Below are positions 38,201 to 50,328 of a stretch of 64,000 nt of DNA, piece after piece. The DNA is from Paramacrobiotus metropolitanus (taxonomy: Eukaryota > Tardigrada > Eutardigrada > Parachela > Macrobiotidae), in NCBI RefSeq assembly GCF_019649055.1, contig NW_026570240.1, positions 496,001 to 560,000 of the forward strand, in the 5' to 3' direction. The position numbers and the translations under genes were made by a program. The notes below the pieces were generated by a model. That model searched no databases, was not told the DNA's origin, and saw only the letters and a list, made by a program, of their open reading frames with translations. The first letter of the stretch is position 1; every line of letters starts with the position of its first letter.

Positions 38201-41200
38201 GGTTCCGCGGCGTAGGAGAGTAACCGGATGCTGTGGATAAGAGAAACTGCAGATTGGCCCATCAGACATATTATCATTGTGTAGAAGCAAAGAACCGCGA
38301 GAAATTAGCCATTCTGCGATGCAGCGATAGCCGAATAAGTATTTCCGGTTAAGCACCTACATCTTCGCGGCTTCTGGTATTTCACTAGGACATAATCTGC
38401 AAACAGCAAAAAGGAAACATGAGATTACACACAGGCTGTGACACAGCCATGGCCGGTTCCGACAAGGAATTATGATAGCCAGACACAGTACGTTTGAACC
38501 AAAACGACGGCTGCCGCAGCGCACAGCACAGGGAAGATGTATATAAAAAGTGCAGTGCGCGTCGATGGTTTACGGCAGCTGCGGTTTGTGGATTTTCTAA
38601 GGAGAGTTGTAAATCTGCAACCTCTGTGTGCGGGAGTACTTAATGGCTTAGTGACAAATGTTGCATTGCTAAAAATATCCACGAAAAAAACCCGAGAGAA
38701 TGGCCAATGTACCGTAACCGTGCAGGGCTTATTACCGTGGTATATTACTGATGGACAACAACTTCGCGCACTGTATGAGCCGTAATCTAATTTAGAGCGC
38801 AGCGGGGTGGCATAAGATACCCATTTGGGTGTGCGTAACCTTTAGCCGTTTATGCAGCCGGATGAGCATGCGTATGCTCATGGATTTAGCATACTTATAC
38901 AAATTTGCTTTTCCATCGATTCTGCACAGAAACAATATTTTGCGTGGGAGGAAATTTAATTACGCAACGTTTATCAGAAATGATCCGGCAACATCCATAT
39001 CGCCAACATTTGACCGGCATATTTACTTATGGCACGTTGAATAAGCACGTAACAAAGTCTGCTCCAGTTTTTCCTACTTGTCGAAAAATGATTCATGAAC
39101 GGTTTACTTCGGCTTAATTAAATTAGTTAAGTTCTGAGGAAAAAGTTTGATAATGCTAGTGGAATTGTACAATATCTTTTCAATTGAACATGTACTTCAG
39201 ATAACATTCCTTTAATGCGTAACGCTGCCATCTAAACTGAGCAGACAAAATACCTGTTTATTGTATCATTTACTTCTGTAAAATTATCCTAGAAATCAGA
39301 AAATTTGGTGGATCTGGTCAGGGATTTCGTGTTATAACTTGCAGTGTTCAAAATGCGGTGAGCAAGCTTACCCGTCTCGTCTTCCGGGCGATGTATGGCT
39401 TTGAACATTCTCTTGTACCAATCGTGTTGATTATCTTCCTTAATGTTCTGTACCAGACACAGCAAAAGCAGCATATGGAGATGGACGCTTAATCCATGTG
39501 AAATACATCCAAGAAAATTTACATACGGATCTTAATCCAATTGGCAACCCCTTTTCGTTGGTCGGTCCAATGCCTTCGAACTTAACCGGTTCGCGATGAA
39601 TGACATGTCGCGTCACATGACTGGGCTCACGATCGCGGATCCAGCTATCATCTTCGTTAGGCCGTTGTAGCGTTGACGTCCTGCTCGACTGGCTGTCGAT
39701 GGCCGGTAACGAAATTCGACCATCCTTGGATTCTGCAAATTTCCCGCGTTATGCTGTACATTAAGCAGGTGATATAACACCTTTCCAATAATACCTCGGG
39801 CCTTCTGCAGCAGTGTCACAGTGGGATTTTGGCTGCGAGGAAGCCGGTGCTCGTTGGATGTCCTTTCGACAAACATGACACTTGTCGGCTCGGTGTCAGC
39901 AGAAAGGGCACTGGTTGCTCGCCGGTCGTAATCTTGGATGAAGTTTAACTCCTCCTATCAACCAAAACCTGATACTGCGGCTGTCAATTTCAGAATGCAA
40001 CTCAGTCTATCTGAAGCATATATTCCACTTGAAATATCAATACAGAAGTATCAATAGCGGAATAAACCGATGCGCACTGCCGGTATATGCCCTTTACCGT
40101 TCGTTCCGAGTTTGTGCCGCTAATGATTCCCGAACTGCTTGAGCTGGGAGAGTACACCCCGCTGTGCGGATTGGGAGTGTTGAAGGCATTCCGGTCGTGT
40201 TCTTGTGCGAGCGGTACGCCTGTCACAGCGGGTGTATGAGAGGCCACCGCGAACCTATCCTGGATGCTGTTTTGCCGAGGCTGCTGCTGATAGGCGCTAA
40301 CGTTGGCGTTATCGTCTTTCGCCGCCACACTTGCTGCCGGCGCGTTGGAACGCATGGATTGAGTGGGCGACCAGATCTGTGGTTTAAGGCCTCTAACCTT
40401 GAAAGACGGTGACATGGGCGGACCGGAAGTTGGCTGTCGTGGCGGAGCGCCATTACTCTCGGCCATCTGCATTTCGCTGGTGTATTTGGTTTCTGCAAAT
40501 TTCTCCCCGTCACAGACTGCATGCGCAATAATTAAATGCAGGCTGCTGGTCTTATTTGTAAACGGTTGTTTTTTTAATCTAGCCAATCAAAAGTAAAGTT
40601 AACGAAAGTAGTGGTAAATTGACTGGTAACTGTATAGATATACAGGCAAATTCTTGCAGCTAAATTAACAAACCGTAATTGCTATTTTGACAAAAAAGCG
40701 TTTGCATTTGTAAAATTGCACAAATACAATGGGTAGATATGCAATCACACAAACGTTTTTCAACAAAGAATACCGATTCGGCGACGTCGATGTCCGCACA
40801 GCCGTATTGTCGAGTAAGAACAGCTTTCACAATTTTTTATCAATATTATAGTTCGGCCGAACGGCATAATGTGCGACTGCGAATAGTAATAAATAAACAA
40901 ATATCTAAAGCTTATCCTTTAAAAACATTTACTACGCCACGTGCGCTTCACTTACAATTAGTACATTGTACAGACTGTATGTATGACATGAAGACGCTAA
41001 CCCGCTCGTCACATAAAGAAAAAATTTTTATAGCCCAAACCAATTGGAGAGGTGTATAGAAGTAGCGACGATGTAACTCTAAGGTGGTGCTCAATCAATT
41101 GGTAAATGTTCTAAACTGACTTCTGCTTATGTCAGCAACTGAAGAAATTACACAGGTGTTTTTCAGATAAATTTAGTGTTAGGGCGAAATTTAGTACTCC

Positions 41201-44200
41201 AGAATACATAGTGATTTAAATTTGTTAGCTGGATATTTTTCGCTGTACATGTATTGCTGCATAAAAACCTCCCACATACGCGTCTAACGCTGTTTTTACT
41301 GCTGCCAGTTCTCACCGTCTAGGACTAATATATAATATATGACAAATACTAAGCTTAATGGATATATTAGCCAGCTCACTGAAAGGACTTTAAAACAATT
41401 GAAGCTCTAAGAACGTGAAAATCGCTGAGAAAGCAATAGAATAACGTAGGTCTAGTCGGAAATTCTCCATTTTATTTGTGTTGTTTCTTCTAGTCATAAC
41501 GCTTGTTAGGTTTTCTCACGAGCTTCAAGGGTAAAAATCGAGAAGTCCATTGGTGTAAATGCAAAGCCGACATATGGCAGTTCAAGGTTCTTACATAACT
41601 ACAGAACCATGCAACATATGATCGTTCAAGGGTTTTACTCTTTCTCCCATTCTTGGACTGATATACTGTAAAAGCACACGGGTATGGACTTTTGACAATA
41701 GAACTTGTTGAACTTCTATCACCGTGCATATAAATCAGGATGTTAACACTCACGATGCCCAATTATGGATAAGCGTGCCTTTGTATATAAACAAGTTTTC
41801 GTCTACACTTTAATTTGTCATACACGCTACCCATAATATTGTACCGTAATTTATATCACTGCTCACCCCGTAAATACCTTCACGCATAAAAATATCTGCA
41901 GTGCAGCATATGTATAAACGTGTTTCGCCTGCAATGAGGCAGGCTTGCAGAAAAAACCCGACTGAAAACCATGCGGCTTTTTACTGTTACATATTAGTGA
42001 CAATAAATCAATCTGAACTGGAACTCGCTAGGGGGCAATTGTATGATTTTATAAGTAAAATTATAAAGTACAATACATGTACACCGAACTCAGTCTAAAT
42101 TAAAAATTCCAGAAAAAAAATTTCTGGATTCCCTCTGCAGTAGTCCTCGTTACGAACCCGAGCGTCGTGTATTAAATTTCATGGTTGATGAGGCTTTCTT
42201 CGTAGTAGTTTTTTTACTGTGTTTTACTTTTTTTGCCATTAACATACAGCCAGACATTACGTATTACTCCTTCATTAAGTTACTTTTTAACACTGTGTTG
42301 GTCAGCTGGGTTAACAACACAGTTGCCTAAAAAGAAATTTGCTGTATGAGTAGGTATATACAGTACTTTTACAATCGAAAGCGAATCTTGCTAGCTAAGT
42401 GTGGATAATTTGCTAGTACGCCAATCATAAATACTTACAGGTCATATCTGTCAACTTGTCGTATTTTAAAGATTCAGAATTTATGTAACTCCTGCTCACA
42501 CGCGTCGCAACTGCAGTGCGTGGATGATTAAGATGATCCACCAAAGAACCGCGCCGGCACAATTACTTTCCTAACGCAGCAAATTTCTAGCGTAAGGAGT
42601 ATATAGTTTCTAGAACACAAAATCAGAAAGCCTTATTACATATACATCTTCTATTTGACCAACTTCACGAAAAACGTCCGTACGATATTCTAATGTGCGA
42701 TCACCGGAGCGCACCAGTTGACAACCATGGCCAAATTAATCAAAACAACCCACACTCGAAAAACTCTTCATCGTTTCGCCTTTTCGAAGTCTTAGCATAC
42801 TTTTTTAAAAATTTTAGCGTGTGTTATTTCAGGGATGTCGGCACGCGCCAATTTTATGATATATTTGTTATTATTTATGATACATTTGTTTCTCTTATTG
42901 CCAAACCGGCAACCGAAACGATAAAACGGCTTCGCATTGTTTTCATTTCACAGCTGGCACGAGCGTTAGCACCTTTGTAAAAGATCTGAAACACCTTGTT
43001 GCATTTTTGACAGAAAAGCATTTGAGCAATAATAGACCAACTATGGCTCTTTTGTCTGCCTCAGACGGCCAAACCACAAATCAAAGAATCAACAGCGATA
43101 AAGCGACTGCCAAAAAACTGGTTCTTATAAAACGGTTATGCCGCACTGATTATCCATATCTTTTTAACACCCATAGAAAATTTGCATATATATACGAACG
43201 GTAAAACCAATGCACAGAAGCATACCCGAGACTAAAAGTATTGCATACTTTCAATCTTTGACTAAAATCACTGATTTTGCGACAGGCATTAAACGGCGTG
43301 AAGAAATACAACAAGCTATAAGAAGCGGATTTGGTGAGACTTTCTTGCAGGAATTACGATGGCAAATAAAAAGGAAGGTTATTAATTATAATTGTGCGCT
43401 GGAACCACTGAAAATTTCCCTGTAATGCGAAAATTTCCTATACATAATTAACTGAAGAACGATCTTTAGCGTTTTTCAAAATTTGGTAGGAAAAGAAATT
43501 CGACGATGCAGAAATATGTCCTGCTTACCTGATGCCGACGAAGTAGTCCTGTGATCATTTTCCTGATTATGAAGTCTGTTATTTTGGAAAGATGTATTAT
43601 CCATTGGAGTATAGTGCGAGCGCACAGAATTAGGCACGTTTTCCTTATCACTCATGGAGAATGGGACGGAGGGCTTAACATGGGTTTGGCTCACATTAGC
43701 GCCGGCTTTGTATTCCGATTCCAGTTTTTCACACTAGAAATCTCCTCTTTATCTGATGGTGCACGGGTCTTGTCCAACAAAAACGTTGGTCGACTGGGCC
43801 TGCAAAGATTCATCGTTTCGGTGTGAGTTGGTGTTGTACAAGCGTTATACCATCATTGAATTACAATATCACAAAAATCCTCTAGCCAATTATACAGATA
43901 CACTGATCAAATAACCTTTTACACACCTTATGTTACAATCTGTTTTTACAAATACAATTAACAAATTACACTTACTGCATTGCGTATAATCTAGCAAATC
44001 TGATAGATACACAGTATAGACGAATGTGATTTACCGGCGCAATTTCAGGACAAGACTGTTGCTGGCACTGCGAACCAGCTGCTGGGCTTCTTGGATGTCT
44101 TGTACCGGATTGTTATTTATAGAAAGCACTTGGTCACCCGCTTCGATACCTTGGCGGTGAGCTTTACTTCCAGGATTCACCTGCAACGGAAGACAAGCGG

Positions 44201-44936
44201 CACTTAGCGTTCACCTCCAGATACATCGGCAAATGTCATTATCGGCAGATAAACTCTTATATATAGGTGCTGTATAGCACACAGCTGGGAACTGAGAACA
44301 GTGATCATCTGCATTATTGAACGATGAAATATAAAGGATGAAGCTAATCCTTATCATTCGAATTCCTCACCGATAAATTTATAAAACGACACAAGAATAC
44401 ACGAAGAAGACATATTAGACTGTTGGATAATTTGGTAGCTATCTGCGGCACAAGACAAAAACCCTTTGGGATATGTGGTGGTTGGAAAGTGAATTCATCC
44501 AGCACATGTGCGAACAGACACGGACTTCTCTCGTTGTACGTTAGTTAAGAGCACACAGGTCAAAAACATAACCACATCATCAACATGGACATATGCACAA
44601 CACATATAGCCGACATACAGATGGATTGCAGTGGAACGAACCACACATAGGTTACGCGCGCCGCACAGATTCACATTTCAATGTTCTCAAAAAAGATTCA
44701 GAAGATGCTGCCGTGGGCAGTTTTTACTTGATGAACAGCTTCTCCATGTTCTTTTCGGTAGCCGAATTTAATTTTAGTATCATCACTGTCTGCATAAGGA
44801 TCTGCCTGTGTACAGTGTACCGGCACTGACACGGCTGGACCTTTATTTAGCTGATTTCTGTTTGGACAGAAGAGCTTTCGTGCGGTTGGCGAACTATCAT
44901 CAGTCTGTGGACATTTGGGCTTATTATGTTTAAATT
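32239..44936 (-). CDS. SORBS: Sorbin-homology and triple-SH3 adaptor (SORBS1/ArgBP2/vinexin, CAP family)
   Basis: CAP-family adaptors couple vinculin and actin at focal adhesions, muscle attachment sites and Z-discs. Exons in phase: 44728-44936, 43529-43733, 40068-40492, 39795-39954, 39527-39732, 39372-39447, 38153-38230, 37989-38048, 37610-37878, 36680-36899, 35121-36539, 34669-34761, 33949-34423, 33483-33597, 33311-33422, 33035-33115, 32474-32939, 32239-32404 (stop). About 1,610 residues are recovered and the 5' end is open. The SoHo domain spans two exons: [17 protein letters not shown], then [18 protein letters not shown]. After a long disordered Ser/Arg-rich middle, three SH3 domains close the protein: [32 protein letters not shown] with [14 protein letters not shown], and the C-terminal [16 protein letters not shown] ending NYVQAL. 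The 1.4-kb exon is unusually large for this window. The first two exons listed connect by phase only and are less certain. Confidence 0.9.
36680..36899 (-). other. SORBS: Conserved linker exon of the SORBS-like gene beside an alternative start
   Basis: This exon encodes [12 protein letters not shown], then [23 protein letters not shown], a motif-like patch with a coding look between the SoHo domain and the large disordered exon. The donor AAAAG/GTTAAA joins, in phase 1 across a 140-bp intron, to the acceptor CTTTTTATAG at 36540. An in-frame ATG at 36550-36552 lies just inside that intron, so a shorter isoform could begin there (MLFIERN...) after an upstream in-frame TAA. Confidence 0.55.
40600..43480. 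other. Long intron of the SORBS-like gene
   Basis: About 2.9 kb between SORBS exons ending at 43529 and starting at 40492. The open frames here (for example 42693-42980 plus, 41490-41762 minus) show no family similarity and look like chance frames or decayed sequence. Confidence 0.4.
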
Positions 44937-47900
44937 CTACAAATATATGCACAAGTAATCAGGCCATAATTTTTAACTATAGCTCATGTACTGTACTGTC
45001 CGATTGGATGGCGAACTTGTGCCTTTCCCCCACATGTTCTTGAATACTCACTTCCACGGGTCTACCTAATTTTCTAGCATCGTGTATCTGTACATGCACC
45101 CGGATGACCTGCTAGTGTGAGTACGGAAAATATAACCCTGTTGTATTTACATATTATTATTATAGACAATTAAGGGCGTTAAATTACAATATTTCTAAGC
45201 CAGATGACGTTGAATTAAAGATTTCATCCGTACTTACATTTCGCTTTCGCATTAGCGCTGGGGATGGCATTATTATCGTTTGTGCCTGATTAAATGTGGT
45301 TAAGAATTCCACAAGAGCAGCATATAAAATTCGTGCAGAAAAAGGTGAGGAACGCAATGGAAACAGCCAGGTAACCTTTTATATCCCCATTACAAACAGA
45401 TGCTACAAGCGCACTGCAAAATAGGTAAGACCAAGATGTGCGTTAATAATTCAATAGTTAATCCCAGGAAAGATGTCTAAGGAAATGAAGTCGGCAATGT
45501 TGGACTGGGAATTCAACCAAGCAACTGGAATGAAACAGGACACACAATATACAACCCGTACGTGCAACAACATAACAAACGCGTGGACAACGATCAGACG
45601 CTTTTTAGAAAAGATTATAATCAAATAAAGGGCCATGTGGAAAACAGTAAAACATTGAACGAGCAACGTGTTTGTCACAAACAATAAGCAGAATATGCTA
45701 TAAGAAGGTGAAAGCACCAACATGCGATACAGCACATATGTATATTATACTAACACTTGCAACAAATACTGTAAATGTTTTAAAATTTTCTTGTACTTCT
45801 AACAGTTTTTTTTATCTGCGAGTAGCTCTGTAGTCTGTACATTGCTGTCATTTTCCGCTAAAAATTAGGAATTGTAAGTTTGTAACCCCGTGTCGACCGT
45901 TAGTGGAAATAGGGTGAAGAAATTAACACACATATGATGGTCAAATAAGCCGTGACTTAACATTCAGAAAATTTTTATAACGACCTTACTGTACACGAGA
46001 CTGTTGCGAAATAAGATATGGAACAACAGAAATACCTCCATTCGCGCCAGGGATATTCCACGCTCAGGATAGATTTATGAATATATATTCAAATCCGCGC
46101 GTGGCTAAGCAGAAATGAGTACAACACACAATGAGCATCGACAGTAAGTTACTGAAATCTTAGCGGTGAAAAATGGTAATCGGCAAACTGCGGGTCTACA
46201 AATGGCACTCTCCCTGCAGGCTATAAATATTCTGATAAGGTACGTTTTTATGAGCGTGTGTAGATAAACCATTATCGTGAAGTAAACCTCAGCAGAATTT
46301 ACGGCAAATATTGCAGCAGCACAACGGCCCTTAAGTTTACGACCACGCCAAGGTGTACAAATAATTCGAACGTTTTCTGGCAATAATCAACACTACGCAT
46401 CGTACACTATTTTACCTGCCGAAGATCTTGCAACAGTTAACTACATCGACCGTTTCTTGCTGCAGGTATACATCGAATTACGCAACCGCATGAACGTGGA
46501 CGACACCCACAACCAGTATTAAATATCAATATCAACAGAGCACAATGTATGTAGCTGTTTGGTTTTGCTGATTTCTTCGTGCAAGTAGAGTGGCTCATAA
46601 TATTTTACCTATCTGGCGAATTAATATTTGCTGCTCTTTTGTACTACGGGCCATGCATTACCATCAACGGGACATCTTAATGTCTTGAAGATCTTGATCA
46701 GCTGCAAATATGAGCGAGTACAAGTGTGCACTTGATTGTTAATTTGCTTAGCATGCAGATCCAGAACCAGTCACTTTCAAGTATTGTAGTTTAAACCCAA
46801 TATACTCGTACGTGGAAAGTTCATGCGGTGCTTTTATACTAGCAGTTCTTAAAAAGTATTGCAAGAAACGAATGAATAAATTTAATAGTACTGTACCATA
46901 TCAGTTGGAAAGCGTTGATTGCACATTTGCAGTTATAAAAATCCAAAAGAAAAACAAATTTCCGAGACCAACGCTTCTCTGCGCACACATTTCAAATATG
47001 GTTATTTCCAAAAAAGATCTGCCTATTCGTACTGTCGAACAATAATAATATTATTATAATTCAATACTAATATGAATATCGATAGGTCAATTAACGTTGG
47101 CATATCAGCACGACAAAAATCTCTGGACAACAGGGTACGCATTATGCTACGTACTAGTGCGATTTCCTGTGTAATTTTGGGTTTTGGAACTTCTTATCAA
47201 AGCAGCAAAGCACTACGTTCATCGGTATCTGACCGTACTAATAAAAACTATAACAAACACAAGCTGAATGCGGCAAAACCAGCGTTATATTTGATTTTTT
47301 TCGTTTTTGTTAGCTGCGGTGTAAGTAGCAACGCAAGGAAAACGGCAATGGACAGGTCAAGTGCTCCCGACCTTATGAAAATCCACTTTGAATAAAAGCT
47401 ATAGCTGCCAGTGATTCGATACAACTTTCTTTTGTATAATTCCTTATTGCACATACGGTACTTTAGTTTTCAAACAAAAATGAGCATATAAGAAGGCTTT
47501 CGACAACAGTAACGTTTCGTTACGTAAAAAGCTCACCTGTGTAATGTGTATGATTGCCACATATAAATATATATTAATGTACCATACTTCTACTCGTATC
47601 ATAAATTTATTTAATAGGCACTAGTTGTTACCAAACTAATTAAACGTGCAGGTGCGAGGCACTAGTTTATTAATAAAATTTTATTAATAAATAGTTTATT
47701 AATTTATTTAATAACGGGCAGTACGTACAATAAATATGTAAAACAACTCGCAGAATTTAATATTGTGCAATATAATATATTTTATATTATACGATATAAC
47801 TGTACTTCCATGGATGAAGTACGTAGATCTGTTGCAGAAAAGGATAACCGTGTAGACCGTTTGTTTCAATCATCGATTTGAAGATAATCAAAATTTCCCG

Positions 47901-48762
47901 CCTAAAAGAACCTATATTAACTATCTGTATGCCTAAATTCATCTTCTTCAATGTGCGTCCAGGACTAAAAAAATAGTAATCAACTTATAAATTCTGTTGA
48001 ATCAGTGGATGTCAGATTTCACGATTGGGTGACGTACAACATATCCAATGTACGGAGTAGTACGCTAAAAATTTTTATTGCTGGAAAATATAATTATCTG
48101 CTGTTACTTCCAAAATTATAACATTTGTTGGTTATTTTTATAAGCCATTAAGATTTTTCAATAAGCACTGTCCGTAAAAAAATTTAATATATCGCATTTG
48201 GAATTCGAAATACTGAAACCAAATACAACGTTCAAAAAAACGATAACCGATCCTAAGCTAAATGTATGGCCTTTGAATAAGCGATCGCATTTGTAATACA
48301 TAATTATATGTACATCGCTTTGTCGAACAGCTGCCACACAAATTTCAAAACACTGATTCCCTTGAATCATAAAATCTGCGCTTTTGCAAGCAATTTGTCA
48401 ATGCAGCACTTTCCGAAATACTTGTTTCGAATTGTTCGAATTCCAGAAATTTTCGGCAAATGGCGAGTGCAGTTCTTCCCGTCTATGCCGCTCTTACTGA
48501 GAACAGGGAAAAACGAACAATTTTGAAAATGATCATTGCGCTTGCTGACAGCGCCGATAAGAGTTCAGCAATACAACACCCCGTTTCCGGTCGTGCAGTA
48601 CTTCACGTTTTCCCCCATAAACCGATCTGCGATTCTTACTACGGTACATTCATTTCGACAGATGCCACTTTGCCGACTTACTGCCGAAACCCGCACCGGA
48701 TTCTCCTGCAGTCGTATTCCCCACGGCGGACCATCCGTCAATGTGATCTTGTATTCCGCCAT
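43691..48762 (-). CDS. ALP/ZASP-type PDZ domain protein or alternative 5' isoform of the SORBS locus
   Basis: Exons 48682-48762 (ATG, 27 codons) and 44035-44180 join in phase 0 and form a compact complete PDZ domain. The first has DGPPWGIRLQ, the P-W-G-F/I-R-L carboxylate-binding loop typical of ALP/Enigma/ZASP proteins. The second has [19 protein letters not shown] and a final LVLKLRR strand. A phase-2 donor (CGCCG/GTAAAT) then joins exon 43691-43799, [20 protein letters not shown], ending at a TGA (43691-43693), for 111 residues. Reading on without the donor would instead stop at 44031. ZASP-type PDZ domains bind alpha-actinin at Z-discs. A SORBS exon (44728-44936) sits between the PDZ exons, and the last PDZ exon overlaps SORBS exon 43529-43733 in another frame. 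So this is either an interleaved small gene or an alternatively spliced N-terminus. No LIM domain follows. Confidence 0.6.
44937..48681. other. Large intron or spacer of the PDZ/SORBS locus, AT-rich
   Basis: About 3.7 kb between the first PDZ exon and the next called exon. Composition is AT-rich. A perfect 26-nt palindrome (47666-47691) built from TTTATTAATAAA-type half sites is followed by further AT-rich inverted repeats to about 47800. No exon could be supported. Confidence 0.45.
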
Positions 48763-50328
48763 CCCGAATTGAATCACTGTAGCCCGGTTGTCGTCGCCCG
48801 CAGCAGCACACAAAGATAATCACCGGCTTCTAATTACCGCTCGCGCATGTTCAGCGCCACTGATTAGACTGGCGCAAATCATCCTGCACTGCACGAGACA
48901 ATAATATAAACCAAAACAAACCCCCGCACTCACACACTGCTGCACACACAGAGGCAGTGTAGTAAAGAAAAACTATTTGGATTTCAAACATAATCGATCA
49001 CGAACGCATCTTGATTAGCTGATAGGGAAATTGTGAAGCGGTACAGTGGTGTGTAATGGGCTAGTAGAGCGTGCATATATAGCAGCAGTAGCAGCAGCTG
49101 CACGGACAGCGGATCAATAGGAAGCAACTTTAAAAAGTCCCGAGCAAGAAATTGCGCTTTCTACGCCAGTCAACCGGCTGCCGGTAATCCATGTTTTAAC
49201 GTTGTTAGGCAGCTCAGCATCTCCTTCAGCGGTAGCTGCATATGTATATCCGTGCAAGTGTTTTTAACTGAAAAATATAACAAGTGTGAATAACTTGAAA
49301 CCACAATCGAGGACACTTAAAGATTCAGCCAGACGGATCTTGACTACTCCGCACACCCATTCGCGTCATTGTATATTAACGCCAAAACATGCCGTCGACG
49401 GCTACTGGAATGTCCATAAGTTCACATACGCACTGCAACATATAAGCCCTAATGATGGATCGGAGTTTGTGTACTGCACTGCTACCATTTTATTGCCACT
49501 CGGCTGCCAGTGTGTGATTTTTGCCGTGTTATGCACTGACGCGTCGATTTTATGCGGACTTTGACGGTACTATCCCAACACTGCAGATTTGCAGTTCGGA
49601 AAGTGCAGATCACTTTCAAAAGCAGATGATTAGGAAATATGTCGCTTTCGTTTAATTTCAACGCTGATGCCAAAGCGTCCCGGGAGAATCAACTTGCTCA
49701 GTTCAGCTGACCCAAATCATGATTTTACACTGGGCCAGAAAGATTAATTTCCTGCATTCAGCGCAATATATGCACGACTTATCTAAAATTGGACACTGCT
49801 CTATCGAATAGTTTGATGTCAAATCTTTCTCAAGCGTGCATGAAAAAATAGTTACAGCCATATTACAGACCTCAAAGACTACAATTCATTTTTGCCGGCA
49901 TTTTTGTGGCAGGAAGTCTTTTATTTCTGAAAACTGTGTGACATTATGACCTTTTCGTATTTCCAAAAACATTTACTGTACTGTATCAGGTTGACAGAAT
50001 AACTCTATCATGCTTCTATTAAAAGCTGGGAACTGTATTGCCAAAGGTGTTTATGCAACAACAAATTAATCACAAGAAAATTCATTCCCTTTGCGCACAC
50101 AAGTACAAACAAACGTTTTACAGTAATGCAATATTAATTCTTGATAAAACTTCAAACATTCAAATGCGGTTTTTAAAATATCTGGAAAGATCAGATAGGA
50201 CCAAATTGCCAAATGGCGGGCAAAACGACTGTAATCAAAAGACAACTCTGGACGGGCATATTTGGCTAAGGTCAAAAAACACAAAATTGGCAAAAGTGGG
50301 CGGTTACGCATTTGTGGGGTACAGGCAA
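48763..50328. other. Intergenic region between PDZ start and TMEM268-like stop
   Basis: About 1.55 kb. A short AGCAGC/AGCAGT repeat occurs at 49081-49101. It should include the promoter of the PDZ/SORBS locus near 48800-49300 and the 3' UTR of the next gene. No coding region is supported. Confidence 0.4.

Noticed and set aside
42693-43425. Plus-strand open frames in the long SORBS intron
   Set aside because: They are AT-driven, lack domain signatures, and lie antisense inside an intron.
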